From assembly GCF_004785955.1 (NCBI RefSeq), contig NZ_SJER01000005.1:62001-126000 (forward strand): a stretch of DNA of 64,000 nucleotides, given 5' to 3'. Shown one piece after another: positions 1 to 8,977 of this stretch. The position numbers and the translations under genes were made by a program. This stretch comes from Halostella litorea. GTDB lineage: Archaea > Halobacteriota > Halobacteria > Halobacteriales > Natronoarchaeaceae. Below the pieces are notes generated by a model. It was not told the origin of the DNA and ran no database searches. It saw nothing but the letters and a program-made list of their open reading frames with translations. Numbering within the stretch: the stretch's first letter is position 1; each line of letters begins with the position of its first letter.

Positions 1-680
1 GCGCGCTGACCGACAGGCTGCTCGGCGTCGCCGACAGGGTGACGGCGATAGAGCGGGACCCGGAGCTGGCCGCCTTCCTGCGCGAGGAGTTCGCCGCGGA
101 GATCGACGCCGGCGATCTCGTCGTGGTCGAGGGCGACGCGCTGGACGTCGACCTGCCGGAGTTCACCGCGTCAGTGTCGAACCTGCCCTACGGCGCGTCC
201 AGCGAGATCGCCTTCCGGCTGTTGCCCCTCGGGAAACCGCTCGTGTTGATGTTCCAGACGGAGTTCGCCGAGCGGATGGCGGCCGCCCCCGGGAGCGACG
301 AGTACGGGCGGCTCTCGGTGTCGGCGGGCCACTACGCGGAGGTGGAGGTCGTCGAGACCGTGCCGAAGGAGGCGTTCTCGCCGCCGCCGGCCGTCGAGAG
401 CGCGGTCGTGCGGACGACGCCGCGGGAGCCCGAATACGAGGTCGAGGACGACGAGTTCTTCCTGCGGTTCGTGAAGGCGCTTTTCACCCAGCGGCGCAAG
501 ACGATGCGCAACGCGGTCCGGAACACCGCCCACATCTCGGGGCTCGACGACCCGGACGCCGTGGTCGAGGCGGCCGACGAGTCGCTGATGAGCAGGCGGG
601 CGGGGACCGTGACGCCCGCGGAGTTCGCGGCGCTGGCGACGCTGGCGGCGGACGTCGGGGTGGTCGAGGATGCTGGCTAG
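1..680 (+). CDS. ksgA: 16S rRNA dimethyladenosine transferase, 5' truncated
   Basis: The reading frame is open from base 3, so the start lies outside the window. The product is the C-terminal part of KsgA/RsmA/Dim1, the SAM-dependent enzyme that dimethylates two adjacent adenosines near the 3' end of 16S rRNA during small-subunit maturation. The catalytic motif reads SNLPYG (the NLPY form of the adenine methyltransferase motif), and a basic segment FTQRRKTMRN typical of the C-terminal domain follows. The SAM-binding glycine motif is missing because it is upstream. Its stop overlaps the start of the MscS gene by 11 bases, which suggests co-transcription. Haloarchaea often carry ksgA next to an mscS-like gene and a hemK-like gene, as here. 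Confidence 0.95.
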   Translation, partial: ALTDRLLGVADRVTAIERDPELAAFLREEFAAEIDAGDLVVVEGDALDVDLPEFTASVSNLPYGASSEIAFRLLPLGKPLVLMFQTEFAERMAAAPGSDEYGRLSVSAGHYAEVEVVETVPKEAFSPPPAVESAVVRTTPREPEYEVEDDEFFLRFVKALFTQRRKTMRNAVRNTAHISGLDDPDAVVEAADESLMSRRAGTVTPAEFAALATLAADVGVVEDAG

Positions 681-1803
681 CCTCGCGGAGTCGGTGAACC
701 AACTATCGGACGTGTTCCAGTCCGTCGAGGCGCGGGTGGCGATCACCGCACTCTGTCTCGTCGCCGTGTTCACGGTCGCACGGCTGTCGCGGGTCGCACA
801 GGCCAAACTGAGCGCGTACGTCAAGCCGATCTGGGCCGACGTCGTCACGACCGTCGGGTTCGTCGTCGGCTTCCTCGGCGCGGCGCTTGTCAGCGTCGGC
901 GTCTGGGGGCAAGCGGACCTGGCCAGCGACGCAGTCGGCCGGTTAGGGCTGGGCAGCGAGGCGATCCCCGACATCGCGTTCACGTTGGTCGTCATCGTGG
1001 GCACGCACGTCCTGATCCGCTTCACGAAGCGCCTGCTGGCGGAGCTTCAGGGGTCCAGCCACGCGGTCTCGGAGCACCAGCGGGAGATCACGCTCCGGCT
1101 GACCCAGGTGATCCTCTGGTCGCTGGCGATCATCGTCGTCCTCGGCGTGTGGGACTTCGACCTGTCGGGGCTGCTCGTCGGGGCCGGCTTCCTCGGCATC
1201 ATCGTCGGCATGGCGGCCAGACAGACGCTCGGCGCGATGCTCGCCGGGTTCGTACTGATGTTCGCCCGGCCGTTCGAGATCGGCGACTGGGTCGAGATCG
1301 GCGAGGAGGAGGGGATCGTCACGGACATCACCATCGTCAACACGCGCATCCAGACGTTCGACGGGGAGTACGTGATGATCCCCAACGACGTGGTGTCGGG
1401 CAACACGATAATCAACCGGACGCGGAAGGGACGGCTCCGGCTGGAAGTCGAGGTCGGCGTCGACTACGAGGCCGACGTGGAGCGCGCCTCGAAGGTGTCG
1501 AAGGCCGCGATGGGCGAGGTCGACGAGGTGCTCACGGTGCCGACGCCACAGGTTGTCACCAAGCGGTTCGACGACTCGTCGGTCGTCCTCGGCCTACGGT
1601 TCTGGATCGACAAGCCCAGCGCCCGCCGCAAATGGCGCGCCCGAACGGGGGTCATCCAGAACGTGAAGTCGGCGTTCGCGGAGGACGGCATCAAGATCCC
1701 GTTCCCGCAGCGCGAACTCATGGGCCGCGAGGAGACCGAGGGGTTCCGCACCGCCGAGCGCCGCGAGGCAGCCCCGACGGCGACCGACGGCGGGGACGAA
1801 TGA
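670..1803 (+). CDS. mscS: MscS-family mechanosensitive ion channel
   Basis: This 377-residue membrane protein should act as a small-conductance mechanosensitive channel in the cytoplasmic membrane and release solutes on hypo-osmotic shock. Hydrophobic segments lie near residues 21-40, 56-78, 97-118 and 143-163. A Gly/Ala-rich pore helix (about 165-195) runs into the family motif ARPFEIGDWVEIG. A beta-rich MscS domain with the segment IPNDVVSGNTIINRTR follows, then a charged C-terminus. It overlaps ksgA upstream and overlaps the methyltransferase downstream by four bases (ATGA), so the three genes look translationally coupled. The N-terminus has more membrane segments than the three-helix E. 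coli MscS, which is common in archaeal members. Confidence 0.9.
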   Translation: MLASLAESVNQLSDVFQSVEARVAITALCLVAVFTVARLSRVAQAKLSAYVKPIWADVVTTVGFVVGFLGAALVSVGVWGQADLASDAVGRLGLGSEAIPDIAFTLVVIVGTHVLIRFTKRLLAELQGSSHAVSEHQREITLRLTQVILWSLAIIVVLGVWDFDLSGLLVGAGFLGIIVGMAARQTLGAMLAGFVLMFARPFEIGDWVEIGEEEGIVTDITIVNTRIQTFDGEYVMIPNDVVSGNTIINRTRKGRLRLEVEVGVDYEADVERASKVSKAAMGEVDEVLTVPTPQVVTKRFDDSSVVLGLRFWIDKPSARRKWRARTGVIQNVKSAFAEDGIKIPFPQRELMGREETEGFRTAERREAAPTATDGGDE

Positions 1804-2396
1804 CGGATCTGGCCGACCGCCGCGGGCTGGAGACGGAGGTGTATCAGCCGGCGGAGGACTCGGACCTCCTTGCGACCGCGGCGGTCGAGGCGGTCGCGGC
1901 CGGCGACAGGGTGCTGGACGTCGGGACCGGGTCGGGGTACGTCGCGGGGACGGTCGCCGCCGAGACCGGCGCGCGCGTCGTCGCGTCGGACCTGAACCCC
2001 CACGCGTGTCGGCAGGCCCGGGAGCGCGCGGCCGAGGCGGGCGTCGACCTCGACGTGGTGCGGGCGGACCTCGTCGCTCCCTTCCGGGACGGCGCGTTCG
2101 ACGCCGTCCTGTTCAACCCGCCGTACCTCCCGGCGAACGAGGAGGCAGAGCGCGACGACTGGATGGAGGTGGCGCTGTCGGGCGGCGAGACGGGGCGGGC
2201 GGTCGTCGACCCGTTCCTCGACGCGGTCGGGCGCGTCCTCGCGCCGTCGGGCGTCGTCCTGTTGCTGGTGAGCAGTCTCACTGGGGTCGACGAGGTGCTG
2301 GCCCGCGCGGCCGACCGCGGGTTCGCCGCCGAGACGGTCGCCGAGGAGTCGTTCCCGTTCGAGACGCTGACCGTGCAGGCGCTCCGGCGGGACTGA
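1800..2396 (+). CDS. HemK2/Mtq2-type release-factor glutamine methyltransferase
   Basis: The 198-residue protein is a class I SAM-dependent methyltransferase. It has the cofactor motif VLDVGTGSGY near residue 38 and the catalytic motif NPPY at residues 106-109, which marks enzymes that methylate the amide of glutamine or adenine. In archaea and eukaryotes this short family without an N-terminal helical domain (HemK2/N6AMT1/Mtq2) modifies the GGQ glutamine of release factor aRF1/eRF1, and this is the likely role. The start is the ATG that overlaps the MscS stop by four bases. The alternative role as a DNA or lysine methyltransferase cannot be ruled out from sequence. Confidence 0.85.
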   Translation: MTDLADRRGLETEVYQPAEDSDLLATAAVEAVAAGDRVLDVGTGSGYVAGTVAAETGARVVASDLNPHACRQARERAAEAGVDLDVVRADLVAPFRDGAFDAVLFNPPYLPANEEAERDDWMEVALSGGETGRAVVDPFLDAVGRVLAPSGVVLLLVSSLTGVDEVLARAADRGFAAETVAEESFPFETLTVQALRRD

Positions 2397-2480
2397 CCGG
2401 CGGCGCGCGTCGCTCGCGACGACCGGAACGTGTCCCTTGCCAACCATTGTCATAACTACAGCGCATTTACTGGAAGGAGA

Positions 2481-2488
2481 AATATTAT
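2481..2488 (+). promoter_or_regulatory. Likely TATA box of the methionine synthase operon
   Basis: An AT-rich stretch (AATATTATAG, from 2481) stands out in GC-rich sequence about 30 bases before the ATG at 2518, preceded by a purine-rich GGAAGGAGA that could serve as BRE. Transcription starting about 27 bases downstream would give an almost leaderless mRNA, the usual haloarchaeal arrangement. Confidence 0.6.
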
Positions 2489-2517
2489 AGGGCATCATGT
2501 CCTAGCCGTAGCTACCA

Positions 2518-3513
2518 ATGACGGAACTCGTAGCGGCCTCCCCGGGGCTGTTCCCGCTCCCGGACTGGGCGAAAGACGACCTTTCGGACCTGAAAGGACA
2601 CCAGAAGCACGACCTGATAAGCGGTAACGAGGGCGACGACATCGTCGCGACGTACGACGAGGCGCGCGCCGAAGTCGTCGACCTCCAGACCGAAGCCGGC
2701 CTCGACCTGGTCGGCGAGGGGCAACTGCGCTGGGACGACATGCTCGCGCACCCGCTGGCCGTCCACGACAACGTGGAGACCCGCGGCATCGTGCGCTACT
2801 ACGACAACAACAACTTCTACCGCGACCCCGTCGTCACGGGCGACCTGACGTTCGACGGCGACGTGGCCGCGGAACTGGAGGCCGCCGCCGAGCGCACCGA
2901 CTCGCTGCAGGCGGTGCTCCCCGGTCCGTACTCGCTGGCCGACCTCGCGACCGACGAGCACTACGGCGACGAGGCCGAGTTCCTCGACGCGGTCGCCGAC
3001 TTCCTCGCCGACGAGGCGGACGCGTTCCCCGACGTCGAGACGCTGTTCCTGCTGGAGCCGTCGCTCGTCGAGAACCCGCCCGAGGACGGCGAAGACGAGC
3101 GCGCCAGCGAGGCTATCGACGCCGTCGCGAGCGCCGTCGACGCCGACGTGGTCGCCCACACCTACTGGGGCGCGCTCGACGAGAAGGTGTACGCCCACCT
3201 GCTCGACGCGGACGTCGACGCCGTCGGCTTCGACTTCGTGAACGAGCAGGAGGACAACCTGTACAACATCAACGAGTACGGCGCGACCGACGACGTGGCG
3301 CTCGGCCTCGTGAACGGGCAGAACACGCTCCAGGAGGAGCCCGACGCCATCCGCGAGCGCGTCGAGTGGGTGCAGGAACAGACCCCCGGCGCGGAGTTCG
3401 ACCGCGCGTACCTCACCGTCAACACCGAGTCGTTCTACCTGCCGTACGCCGAGTTCGAGCGGAAACTGGCGGCGCTGGCCGAGGCCGCGTCGACCCAGGA
3501 GGTGACAGCATGA
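2518..3513 (+). CDS. MetE N-terminal-like protein (split methionine synthase component)
   Basis: This 331-residue protein has the TIM-barrel pattern of the cobalamin-independent methionine synthase/uroporphyrinogen decarboxylase superfamily. Recognisable pieces are LFPLPDWAK at the N-terminus, the barrel segment LPGPYSLADL near 140 and HTYWGALDEKVYAHL near 215. It lacks the zinc-binding HxC plus Cys set found in the following gene. It overlaps that gene by four bases (ATGA). Haloarchaea commonly encode this pair of MetE-like proteins, and together they probably transfer a methyl group to homocysteine. The methyl donor is unknown from sequence. Confidence 0.8.
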   Translation: MTELVAASPGLFPLPDWAKDDLSDLKGHQKHDLISGNEGDDIVATYDEARAEVVDLQTEAGLDLVGEGQLRWDDMLAHPLAVHDNVETRGIVRYYDNNNFYRDPVVTGDLTFDGDVAAELEAAAERTDSLQAVLPGPYSLADLATDEHYGDEAEFLDAVADFLADEADAFPDVETLFLLEPSLVENPPEDGEDERASEAIDAVASAVDADVVAHTYWGALDEKVYAHLLDADVDAVGFDFVNEQEDNLYNINEYGATDDVALGLVNGQNTLQEEPDAIRERVEWVQEQTPGAEFDRAYLTVNTESFYLPYAEFERKLAALAEAASTQEVTA

Positions 3514-4580
3514 CCAACGAGAACAAAGAGCAGTTCCGTCCGGCGGACCACCCGAACGACAGCTTCATCCTGACGACGGTCGTCGGGAGCTACCCCAAGC
3601 CGAAGTGGCTCGACCGCGCCCGCGACCTCTACGAGGACGAGGACGCCGACTTCGACGAGGACGCCTGGGAGGAAGCCAAGGACGACGGCTCGCGGCTCAT
3701 CACCGAGGAGCACGAACGGGCCGGCCTCGACGTGGTCGTCGACGGCGAGATGCGCCGCAACGAGATGGTCGAGTTCTTCGCCGACCGCATCGAGGGCTAC
3801 GAGTTCAAGGGTCCCGTCAAGGTGTGGGGCCACAACACCTTCGACAAGCCGAGCGTCGTCGACGACGTCGAGTACGACGAGTCGTGGCTCGTCGACGAGT
3901 ACGAGTTCACCGCCGACGTCGCCGACCGCCCGGTGAAGGTGCCGATCACCGGTCCGTACACGCTCGCCTCCTGGTGTTTCAACGAGGCCTACGAGGACGA
4001 CGCGGCGCTGGCCAACGACCTGGCCGACCTCGTCAACGAGGAGATAGAGAAACTCGTCGACGCCGGCGCGCGCTACATCCAGATCGACGAGCCGGCGCTG
4101 GCGACGACGCCGGACGACCACGCCATCGTCGGCGACTGCCTGGAGCGCATCGTCGACGACATCCCGGAGGACGTGCGCATCGGCCTGCACGTCTGCTACG
4201 GCGACTACTTCCGCATCTACCCGGAGATCCTCGAGTTCCCCGTCGACGAGTTCGACCTCGAACTCGCGAACGGCGACTACGAGCAACTCGACGTGTTCAA
4301 GGACCCCGAGTTCACGAAGGACCTGGCGCTCGGCGTCACCGACGTCCACGTCGCCGAGGTCGAGTCCGTCGAGGAGATAAAGGAAAACGTCAAGAAGGGC
4401 CTGGAGGTCGTCCCGCCCGAGCAACTCGTCGTCAGCCCGGACTGCGGGCTGAAGCTCCTGCCCCGCGAGGTCGCCTACGAGAAGATGGCCAACATGGTCG
4501 AGGCGACCCGCGAGGTCGAGGCCGAACTGGACGAGGGCGAGATAGACGTCGGGCGGAGCGCGGTCAGCGCCGACGACTGA
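3510..4580 (+). CDS. metE: Methionine synthase catalytic subunit (MetE C-terminal type)
   Basis: This 356-residue protein corresponds to the catalytic half of cobalamin-independent methionine synthase. The expected zinc ligands that activate homocysteine are visible: His227 and Cys229 in GLHVCYGD and Cys312 in SPDCGLKLL. The substrate motif QIDEPAL is near residue 191, and TVVGSYPKP opens the barrel near the N-terminus. The ATG chosen overlaps the upstream stop by four bases; an in-frame extension upstream would only read through the neighbour. At about half the length of bacterial MetE, it matches archaeal core MetE proteins, which can use methyl donors other than polyglutamyl folate. Confidence 0.88.
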   Translation: MTNENKEQFRPADHPNDSFILTTVVGSYPKPKWLDRARDLYEDEDADFDEDAWEEAKDDGSRLITEEHERAGLDVVVDGEMRRNEMVEFFADRIEGYEFKGPVKVWGHNTFDKPSVVDDVEYDESWLVDEYEFTADVADRPVKVPITGPYTLASWCFNEAYEDDAALANDLADLVNEEIEKLVDAGARYIQIDEPALATTPDDHAIVGDCLERIVDDIPEDVRIGLHVCYGDYFRIYPEILEFPVDEFDLELANGDYEQLDVFKDPEFTKDLALGVTDVHVAEVESVEEIKENVKKGLEVVPPEQLVVSPDCGLKLLPREVAYEKMANMVEATREVEAELDEGEIDVGRSAVSADD

Positions 4581-4644
4581 GTGGCGGAGGAGTCAGCGGG
4601 AAGCCGCAGTCGCGCGGTGGTAGCCGACGACTGACGGCGGCGAA

Positions 4645-4649
4645 TTTTT
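4645..4649 (+). terminator. T-tract between convergent genes
   Basis: Five consecutive T residues follow the metE stop after a GC-rich segment. Archaeal terminators are often just such short T-runs. The convergent minus-strand gene ends at 4657, so a terminator is expected here. Confidence 0.35.
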
Positions 4650-4656
4650 AGCCGTG

Positions 4657-5055
4657 TTAGACGACGCCGCGAGTCAGCGAGCCCAGCAGCGGCAGCGCCA
4701 GCGCCGACCCGACGGCGACGTATGCGGGCTGTCCGAGCGCGAGCAGTTCGCCGGCCCCCATCGCCGGCGACAGGAGGACGAACGTCGCCAGGACGATCAC
4801 GCCGACGGCGACGCCCGCTGCGAGTGCGCGGGGGAGGCTCCGGCGGGTGAGTCCGACCAGCGCGCCCGCGAACACCAGGCCGAGCCAGTGGAGCCAGGCC
4901 ACGCCGACGCCAGCCACGAGCGCGACCACCAGCGCGATCCGACGCCGCCGGTCGTCGGCCCGGAACGCAGCGACCCGGCGGTCGAGGGCGGCGAGCAGTC
5001 CGTCCCGGTCGCCCGGCGCGTCCGCCTCGCCGGATTCGGCCGTCGCGTCGCTCAT
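4657..5055 (-). CDS. Small haloarchaeal membrane protein, function unknown
   Basis: The 132-residue product has a charged acidic N-terminus of about 38 residues followed by three or four hydrophobic segments (about 40-58, 61-72, 78-98 and 105-125). No catalytic or binding motif is visible and I do not recognise the family. The start codon overlaps the stop of the penicillin-acylase-like gene by four bases, so it is the second gene of that transcript and may help that exported enzyme, but this is inference from context only. Confidence 0.6.
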   Translation of the reverse strand: MSDATAESGEADAPGDRDGLLAALDRRVAAFRADDRRRRIALVVALVAGVGVAWLHWLGLVFAGALVGLTRRSLPRALAAGVAVGVIVLATFVLLSPAMGAGELLALGQPAYVAVGSALALPLLGSLTRGVV

Positions 5056-7469
5056 TCTCCACCCCCCTCGACGGTCACGTCGGGGTCGCCGTCGGGCACC
5101 TCCCGCCGCATCGGCTTGTACTCGCCGTCCGCCCAGAGTTCGAGCTGGTCGTCGTAGTGCTCGGAGAAGTACGACCCGTCCTGGCCGCCGGGAATGACGC
5201 TGCGGGACTCGGCGTCGCCCATCGGGGTGATCATCCGCCAGCTACTGCCGGCCCCGCCCTCCTTGCGGTAGTTGAACACGGTGTACGCCGACCCGTCGGT
5301 CGGCAGCCGGTCGTAGTTCAGCGCCGACACCTGCCCGCCGAACTGGTGGTCGATCGCGGTGACGTTGTAGTCGCCGTAGGTCTCCCAGCCCGCGTCCTCG
5401 ATGCGGTCGACGGCAGCGTCCATCGCCGTCGCGAGGACTTCCGCGCGGTCGCCGTCGAAGGCCGCGTGGTCGGCCGGCAGCGACACCAGCACGCGCTCCT
5501 GGGGCCAGTAGCTCTCGTCCAGCCCGAGCGCCTCGAAGTCGTCGGCCCAGGTCGCCCGGCGGAACTCCTCGTACCAGATCCGGAAGGCGAGGGCGGCCGC
5601 CGAGTCGCGGTCCATCCGGTAGTCCCAGTCGGCCATGGCGTCGAGCCAGGGGTCGGCCGCCGCGGGCATCCGGTCCCGGGCGTCGAGGACGGCGGGCACC
5701 AGTTCACGCGCCCGTATGTCCAGTGTGTCGTTCTGTAGCGACGCCATCCACTCGCGGTCGACGCCGCCGCCGTCCTCGACGACCCGGTCCAGCCACTCGT
5801 AGATGCGCTGGCCCCGGAACCCGGACGCGTACTCCTGCCCGATGGGGTACTTGGGGTCGTCCAGCGGCCGCTGGTTGGCGGTCCCGAGGTAGTCCGGGTT
5901 GTCGACGCCGGGCTTGTCCCCGAACGGGACGAACGCCTCGGCCTCGCCGTCGGCCTCCCACGTGGATACGCCGAACGGCTCGAACCCGTCCCACTCGACC
6001 GCGCCGGCGGAGCCGTCGAACACGCGGTCGCCGCGGACCACCTCGCCGTCGGCGCGGCGGATCGGTATCTTCCCGGTCGTGTGGTACAGCGTCTCGCCGT
6101 CGCGGTCGGCGTACATCGCGTTCTGCGTGGGCACGTCGAACCGGCGGAGCGCGTCGAGGAACTCCCCCTTGCTCCCGGCCCGGCTGAACCGGTAGATGGC
6201 CGCCGACTCGCGGGTGCCACCCATCCCGGTCCAGGCGACGCCGACGTGCTGGGTCTCGCCGTCGACCTCCCGGTCGAGGTAAGCGCCGTGGACGGTCTTC
6301 CTGACCGCCACCTCGCGGTCGTCGCCGCCCGCCACCTCGACGGTCCGGGTCTCCGTCTCGAACTCGCGCCACTCGCCGTCGTGGCGGTAGCGCTCGCCGG
6401 CGTCGTCGGTCTCGTAGGTGTAGAGGTCGACCACGTCCGCGCCGGTGTTCGTAAAGCCCCAGGCCCCCTGGTCGTTCTGCCCGGTGACGACAAAGGGGAT
6501 CCCCGGGAACGTCGCGCCGCGGACGTCGACGCCGCCGGCGACGATGTGCTGTTCGTACCAGACCGGGGGCACCATCAGCGTGAGGTGCGGGTCGTACGCG
6601 AAGACGGGGCTGCCGCTCTCGGTGTGCTCGCCGCTCACCACCCAGTGGTTCGACCCGAGGAGGTCCGGCGGCTCGAACGCCGACAGCCAGTCCAGCAGTT
6701 CGGGGCCGGCGGCGTCGCCGACGCGGGCGTCGTCCCCGGACTCTGCCGCCCCGTGGACCTCGCCGCCCGTCCGCCCCTCCCGGATGATGGGCGAGTCGTG
6801 GGGGAGCCGCGCGGGGAACAGCTCCCGGTACGTTTCGGCGTCGAGTTCCTCCCGCAGGACGCCCCGCCGGAGCGTCTCGAAACTGCCCGTCAGCCCCCAG
6901 GACACCTGCTGGCCGACCAGCAGCGTGTCGAGCGTCTCCCACTCGCGGGGCTCGTACCCCAGGAGGCCGAACTCCAGGGGGAGCGGCCCGGCGTCGAGGT
7001 AGGCGTTGACGCCGTCCCGGAAGGCCGCCGCCAGTTCGGCCGCCCGCGTGCCCTCGATGGCCGACTGCGAGGCCTCCGCGGCCCCCCGGAAGTCCATCTT
7101 GGCGTGGAACCGGTCCGACTCCAGCGTCCGCTCGCCGAACGCCGCCGAGAGCGTCCCGTTCATCCGTCGGCGGATGAGGTCCATCTCGAACAGCCGGTCG
7201 GCCGCCTGCACGTAGCCGACGGCGAAGTACGCCGCGTCCTCGGTGTCGGCCTCGACGTGGGGCACGTGGTAGTCGTCGTACGTGACCGTCGCGGGGCCGT
7301 GCGGGCCCTCGACGGTGTCGGGGACCGACCGGCGGGCGCTCTCCCAGGCGCTCCCCGAGGGTGCCGCGAATCGGTCGAGCAGGTCGCCGGCGGGCGAGAG
7401 CGACGCCGCGCCCACGCCGCCGCCGACGACGGCGGCGAGCAGCGCCCGGCGGGTCCGGTCGATGTCCAT
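5052..7469 (-). CDS. Penicillin acylase family N-terminal nucleophile hydrolase, exported
   Basis: This 805-residue protein is a full-length member of the penicillin amidase (S45) family. The precursor would be cut before Ser273 in the segment LLGSNHWVVSG, making Ser273 the N-terminal nucleophile of the beta chain. The alpha chain (about 48-250) carries the typical YVQAADRLFEMDLIRR segment, and the beta chain has TGQNDQGAWGFTN and TANQRPLDD. Residues 5-25 (a twin-arginine RR followed by a small hydrophobic stretch) look like a Tat signal, so the enzyme probably acts outside the membrane. Substrates may be acylated amines, N-acyl homoserine lactones or other amides; sequence alone does not choose. 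Confidence 0.9.
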   Translation of the reverse strand: MDIDRTRRALLAAVVGGGVGAASLSPAGDLLDRFAAPSGSAWESARRSVPDTVEGPHGPATVTYDDYHVPHVEADTEDAAYFAVGYVQAADRLFEMDLIRRRMNGTLSAAFGERTLESDRFHAKMDFRGAAEASQSAIEGTRAAELAAAFRDGVNAYLDAGPLPLEFGLLGYEPREWETLDTLLVGQQVSWGLTGSFETLRRGVLREELDAETYRELFPARLPHDSPIIREGRTGGEVHGAAESGDDARVGDAAGPELLDWLSAFEPPDLLGSNHWVVSGEHTESGSPVFAYDPHLTLMVPPVWYEQHIVAGGVDVRGATFPGIPFVVTGQNDQGAWGFTNTGADVVDLYTYETDDAGERYRHDGEWREFETETRTVEVAGGDDREVAVRKTVHGAYLDREVDGETQHVGVAWTGMGGTRESAAIYRFSRAGSKGEFLDALRRFDVPTQNAMYADRDGETLYHTTGKIPIRRADGEVVRGDRVFDGSAGAVEWDGFEPFGVSTWEADGEAEAFVPFGDKPGVDNPDYLGTANQRPLDDPKYPIGQEYASGFRGQRIYEWLDRVVEDGGGVDREWMASLQNDTLDIRARELVPAVLDARDRMPAAADPWLDAMADWDYRMDRDSAAALAFRIWYEEFRRATWADDFEALGLDESYWPQERVLVSLPADHAAFDGDRAEVLATAMDAAVDRIEDAGWETYGDYNVTAIDHQFGGQVSALNYDRLPTDGSAYTVFNYRKEGGAGSSWRMITPMGDAESRSVIPGGQDGSYFSEHYDDQLELWADGEYKPMRREVPDGDPDVTVEGGGE

Positions 7470-7510
7470 ACCACCCCGTGTGAGCGGGGAATCTTAAATC
7501 CCGGGCGGGT

Positions 7511-7870
7511 TTAGGCCGGCACCAGCAGGTACGCGACCAGTACGAGCGGCGCGGCGTACAGCACCGCGAGGAACGCGGGGCGGCTTCCCCGCCGCGTCAC
7601 CGCAAGCGCGACGTGGGCGGCGGGCACCGCGAGCGCCGCCGCTACCACGCCGGGCGAGTCGCCGAGGGCGTTGCTGTGAGGTGTCGTCTCCGCGACGACG
7701 TACGCCGTCGCGAACGCGAGGACGGCCGCCGCCGCGTAGTGGACGCGCCCGGCCGGGTCGGCGAGCGCGGCCAGGAACCCGCCGGCCAGCGAGACGCCGA
7801 ACGTGACGCCGAGCAGGAGCCCCGGGACGGGGTCGCCGTGGCCGGCGTGGAGGATCGCCATCGGAGCCAT
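7511..7870 (-). CDS. Small membrane protein, function unknown
   Basis: A 119-residue hydrophobic protein with about four membrane-spanning segments (about 15-35, 43-62, 74-90 and 97-117). A His-containing N-terminus (HAGHGDP) may bind a metal, but there is no recognised motif. It sits between the penicillin-acylase-like gene and ndk on the same strand, separated by about 40 bases on each side. I do not recognise the family. Confidence 0.55.
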   Translation of the reverse strand: MAPMAILHAGHGDPVPGLLLGVTFGVSLAGGFLAALADPAGRVHYAAAAVLAFATAYVVAETTPHSNALGDSPGVVAAALAVPAAHVALAVTRRGSRPAFLAVLYAAPLVLVAYLLVPA

Positions 7871-7915
7871 CGCTCGTCGGTACGGGCGGCGGCGAAATGA
7901 AGGGTGCGAAAGCGG

Positions 7916-8380
7916 TTACTCGTACAGCCAGGTCTCGTCGACGCGCTCGTAGTCGACCAGTTCCTCCTCGTCGAAGTAGAGGTCGATCTCGCGCTCGTTC
8001 GCGCCGGGGTCCTCGTGGTCCGCGGCGTGGACGACGTTCCTGCCCAGGTCGAGGGCGTAGTCGCCCCGGATGGTGCCGGGCGCGGCCTCGGCCGGGTCGG
8101 TGTCGCCGATGATCTGGCGCACCTGCCGGGTGGCGTCCTGCCCCTCCCACACCATGGGGACGACCGGACCGGACGTGATGAAGTCCGTCAGGTCGTCGAA
8201 GAAGGGCTTGTCGGTGTGCTCGGCGTAGTGCTCCTCGGCCTGCGCCTGGCTCATCTGGATGAACTTCGCGCCGACCAGCTTCAGGCCGCGCTCCTCGAGA
8301 CGGGAGACGATTTCGCCCACGAGTCCGCGCTGGACCGCGTCGGGCTTTGCCATGACGAACGTCCGCTCGCGCTCGCTCAT
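7916..8380 (-). CDS. ndk: Nucleoside diphosphate kinase
   Basis: This 154-residue enzyme transfers the terminal phosphate of ATP to nucleoside diphosphates through a phosphohistidine. His118 in [10 protein letters not shown] is the catalytic residue, and the N-terminal [15 protein letters not shown] motif is characteristic. Length is normal for the family. It overlaps the L24e gene by four bases and is the last gene of the L7Ae-S28e-L24e-ndk operon, an arrangement conserved across haloarchaea that links nucleotide balance to translation genes. Confidence 0.97.
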   Translation of the reverse strand: MSERERTFVMAKPDAVQRGLVGEIVSRLEERGLKLVGAKFIQMSQAQAEEHYAEHTDKPFFDDLTDFITSGPVVPMVWEGQDATRQVRQIIGDTDPAEAAPGTIRGDYALDLGRNVVHAADHEDPGANEREIDLYFDEEELVDYERVDETWLYE

Positions 8381-8739
8381 GCTTCGGTCTCCTCGACGTC
8401 GTCGGCCGCCTCGGCGTCCTCGTCGCTGCTCTCGTCAGCGGCGTCCTCGGTCGCCTCCTCCTCGTCGGCGGCCGCTTCCTCGGCCTCGGCCGTCTCGTCC
8501 TGTTCCTCCCGGTCCGCCTCGGCGGCAGACTCTCGCTCCGACTGTGCGGCGCGCCGCTCCTTCTGGGCGTGGGCCTCCTCGGTCCACTCGGTGTCGCGCG
8601 GTTCGCGACCCAGGTCGGCGTTCTTCTCGCACTTGCTGGAGCAGTAGTGGATCGTGGTGCCGTCGGTGCGGACGAACATCGTCCCGGTGCCGGGCTCGAT
8701 GTCCGCGCCGCAGTAGTCACACTCCCGGGTCTGTGGCAT
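8377..8739 (-). CDS. rpl24e: Large-subunit ribosomal protein L24e
   Basis: The first 65 residues form the L24e zinc ribbon: CDYCG near residue 7 and YCSSKCEKN near residue 32 supply the four cysteines. The remaining half is an unusually long acidic, Ala/Glu-rich tail (about residues 70-120), a halophilic extension that is probably disordered. The gene lies between rps28e and ndk, overlapping ndk by four bases. Confidence 0.95.
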   Translation of the reverse strand: MPQTRECDYCGADIEPGTGTMFVRTDGTTIHYCSSKCEKNADLGREPRDTEWTEEAHAQKERRAAQSERESAAEADREEQDETAEAEEAAADEEEATEDAADESSDEDAEAADDVEETEA

Positions 8740-8741
8740 CG

Positions 8742-8966
8742 TTACTGCCCCCCGATGGAGTCTGCCTCGCGGGCCGTCTCGCGGAGCTGCAGCACGTCAC
8801 CCTCGCGGACGGGGCCGAGGCAGTTCCGCGTGATGATACGGCCCTGGTTCTCGCCTTCCCGGATGCGGCACTTGACCTGCATGGCCTCGCCGTGCATCCC
8901 GGTCTTGCCCACGATCTCGATGACCTCTGCGGGCGTGGATCCGTCTTCGGACTCTTCAGCGCTCAT
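8742..8966 (-). CDS. rps28e: Small-subunit ribosomal protein S28e
   Basis: A 74-residue OB-fold ribosomal protein. The conserved C-terminal end (LRETAREA) and the central [14 protein letters not shown] strand pair identify S28e. An acidic N-terminal extension of about 10 residues is a halophilic trait. It is spaced 2 bases from L24e and 11 bases from L7Ae in the same operon. Confidence 0.95.
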   Translation of the reverse strand: MSAEESEDGSTPAEVIEIVGKTGMHGEAMQVKCRIREGENQGRIITRNCLGPVREGDVLQLRETAREADSIGGQ

Positions 8967-8977
8967 GAGTTATCGCC

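Noticed and set aside
5723-7514. Long open frames on the plus strand across the penicillin-acylase gene (for example 6081-7514)
   Set aside because: They are antisense to a protein with clear family motifs and consist of low-complexity Arg/Pro/Gly/Val-rich sequence, the usual shadow of GC-rich third codon positions.
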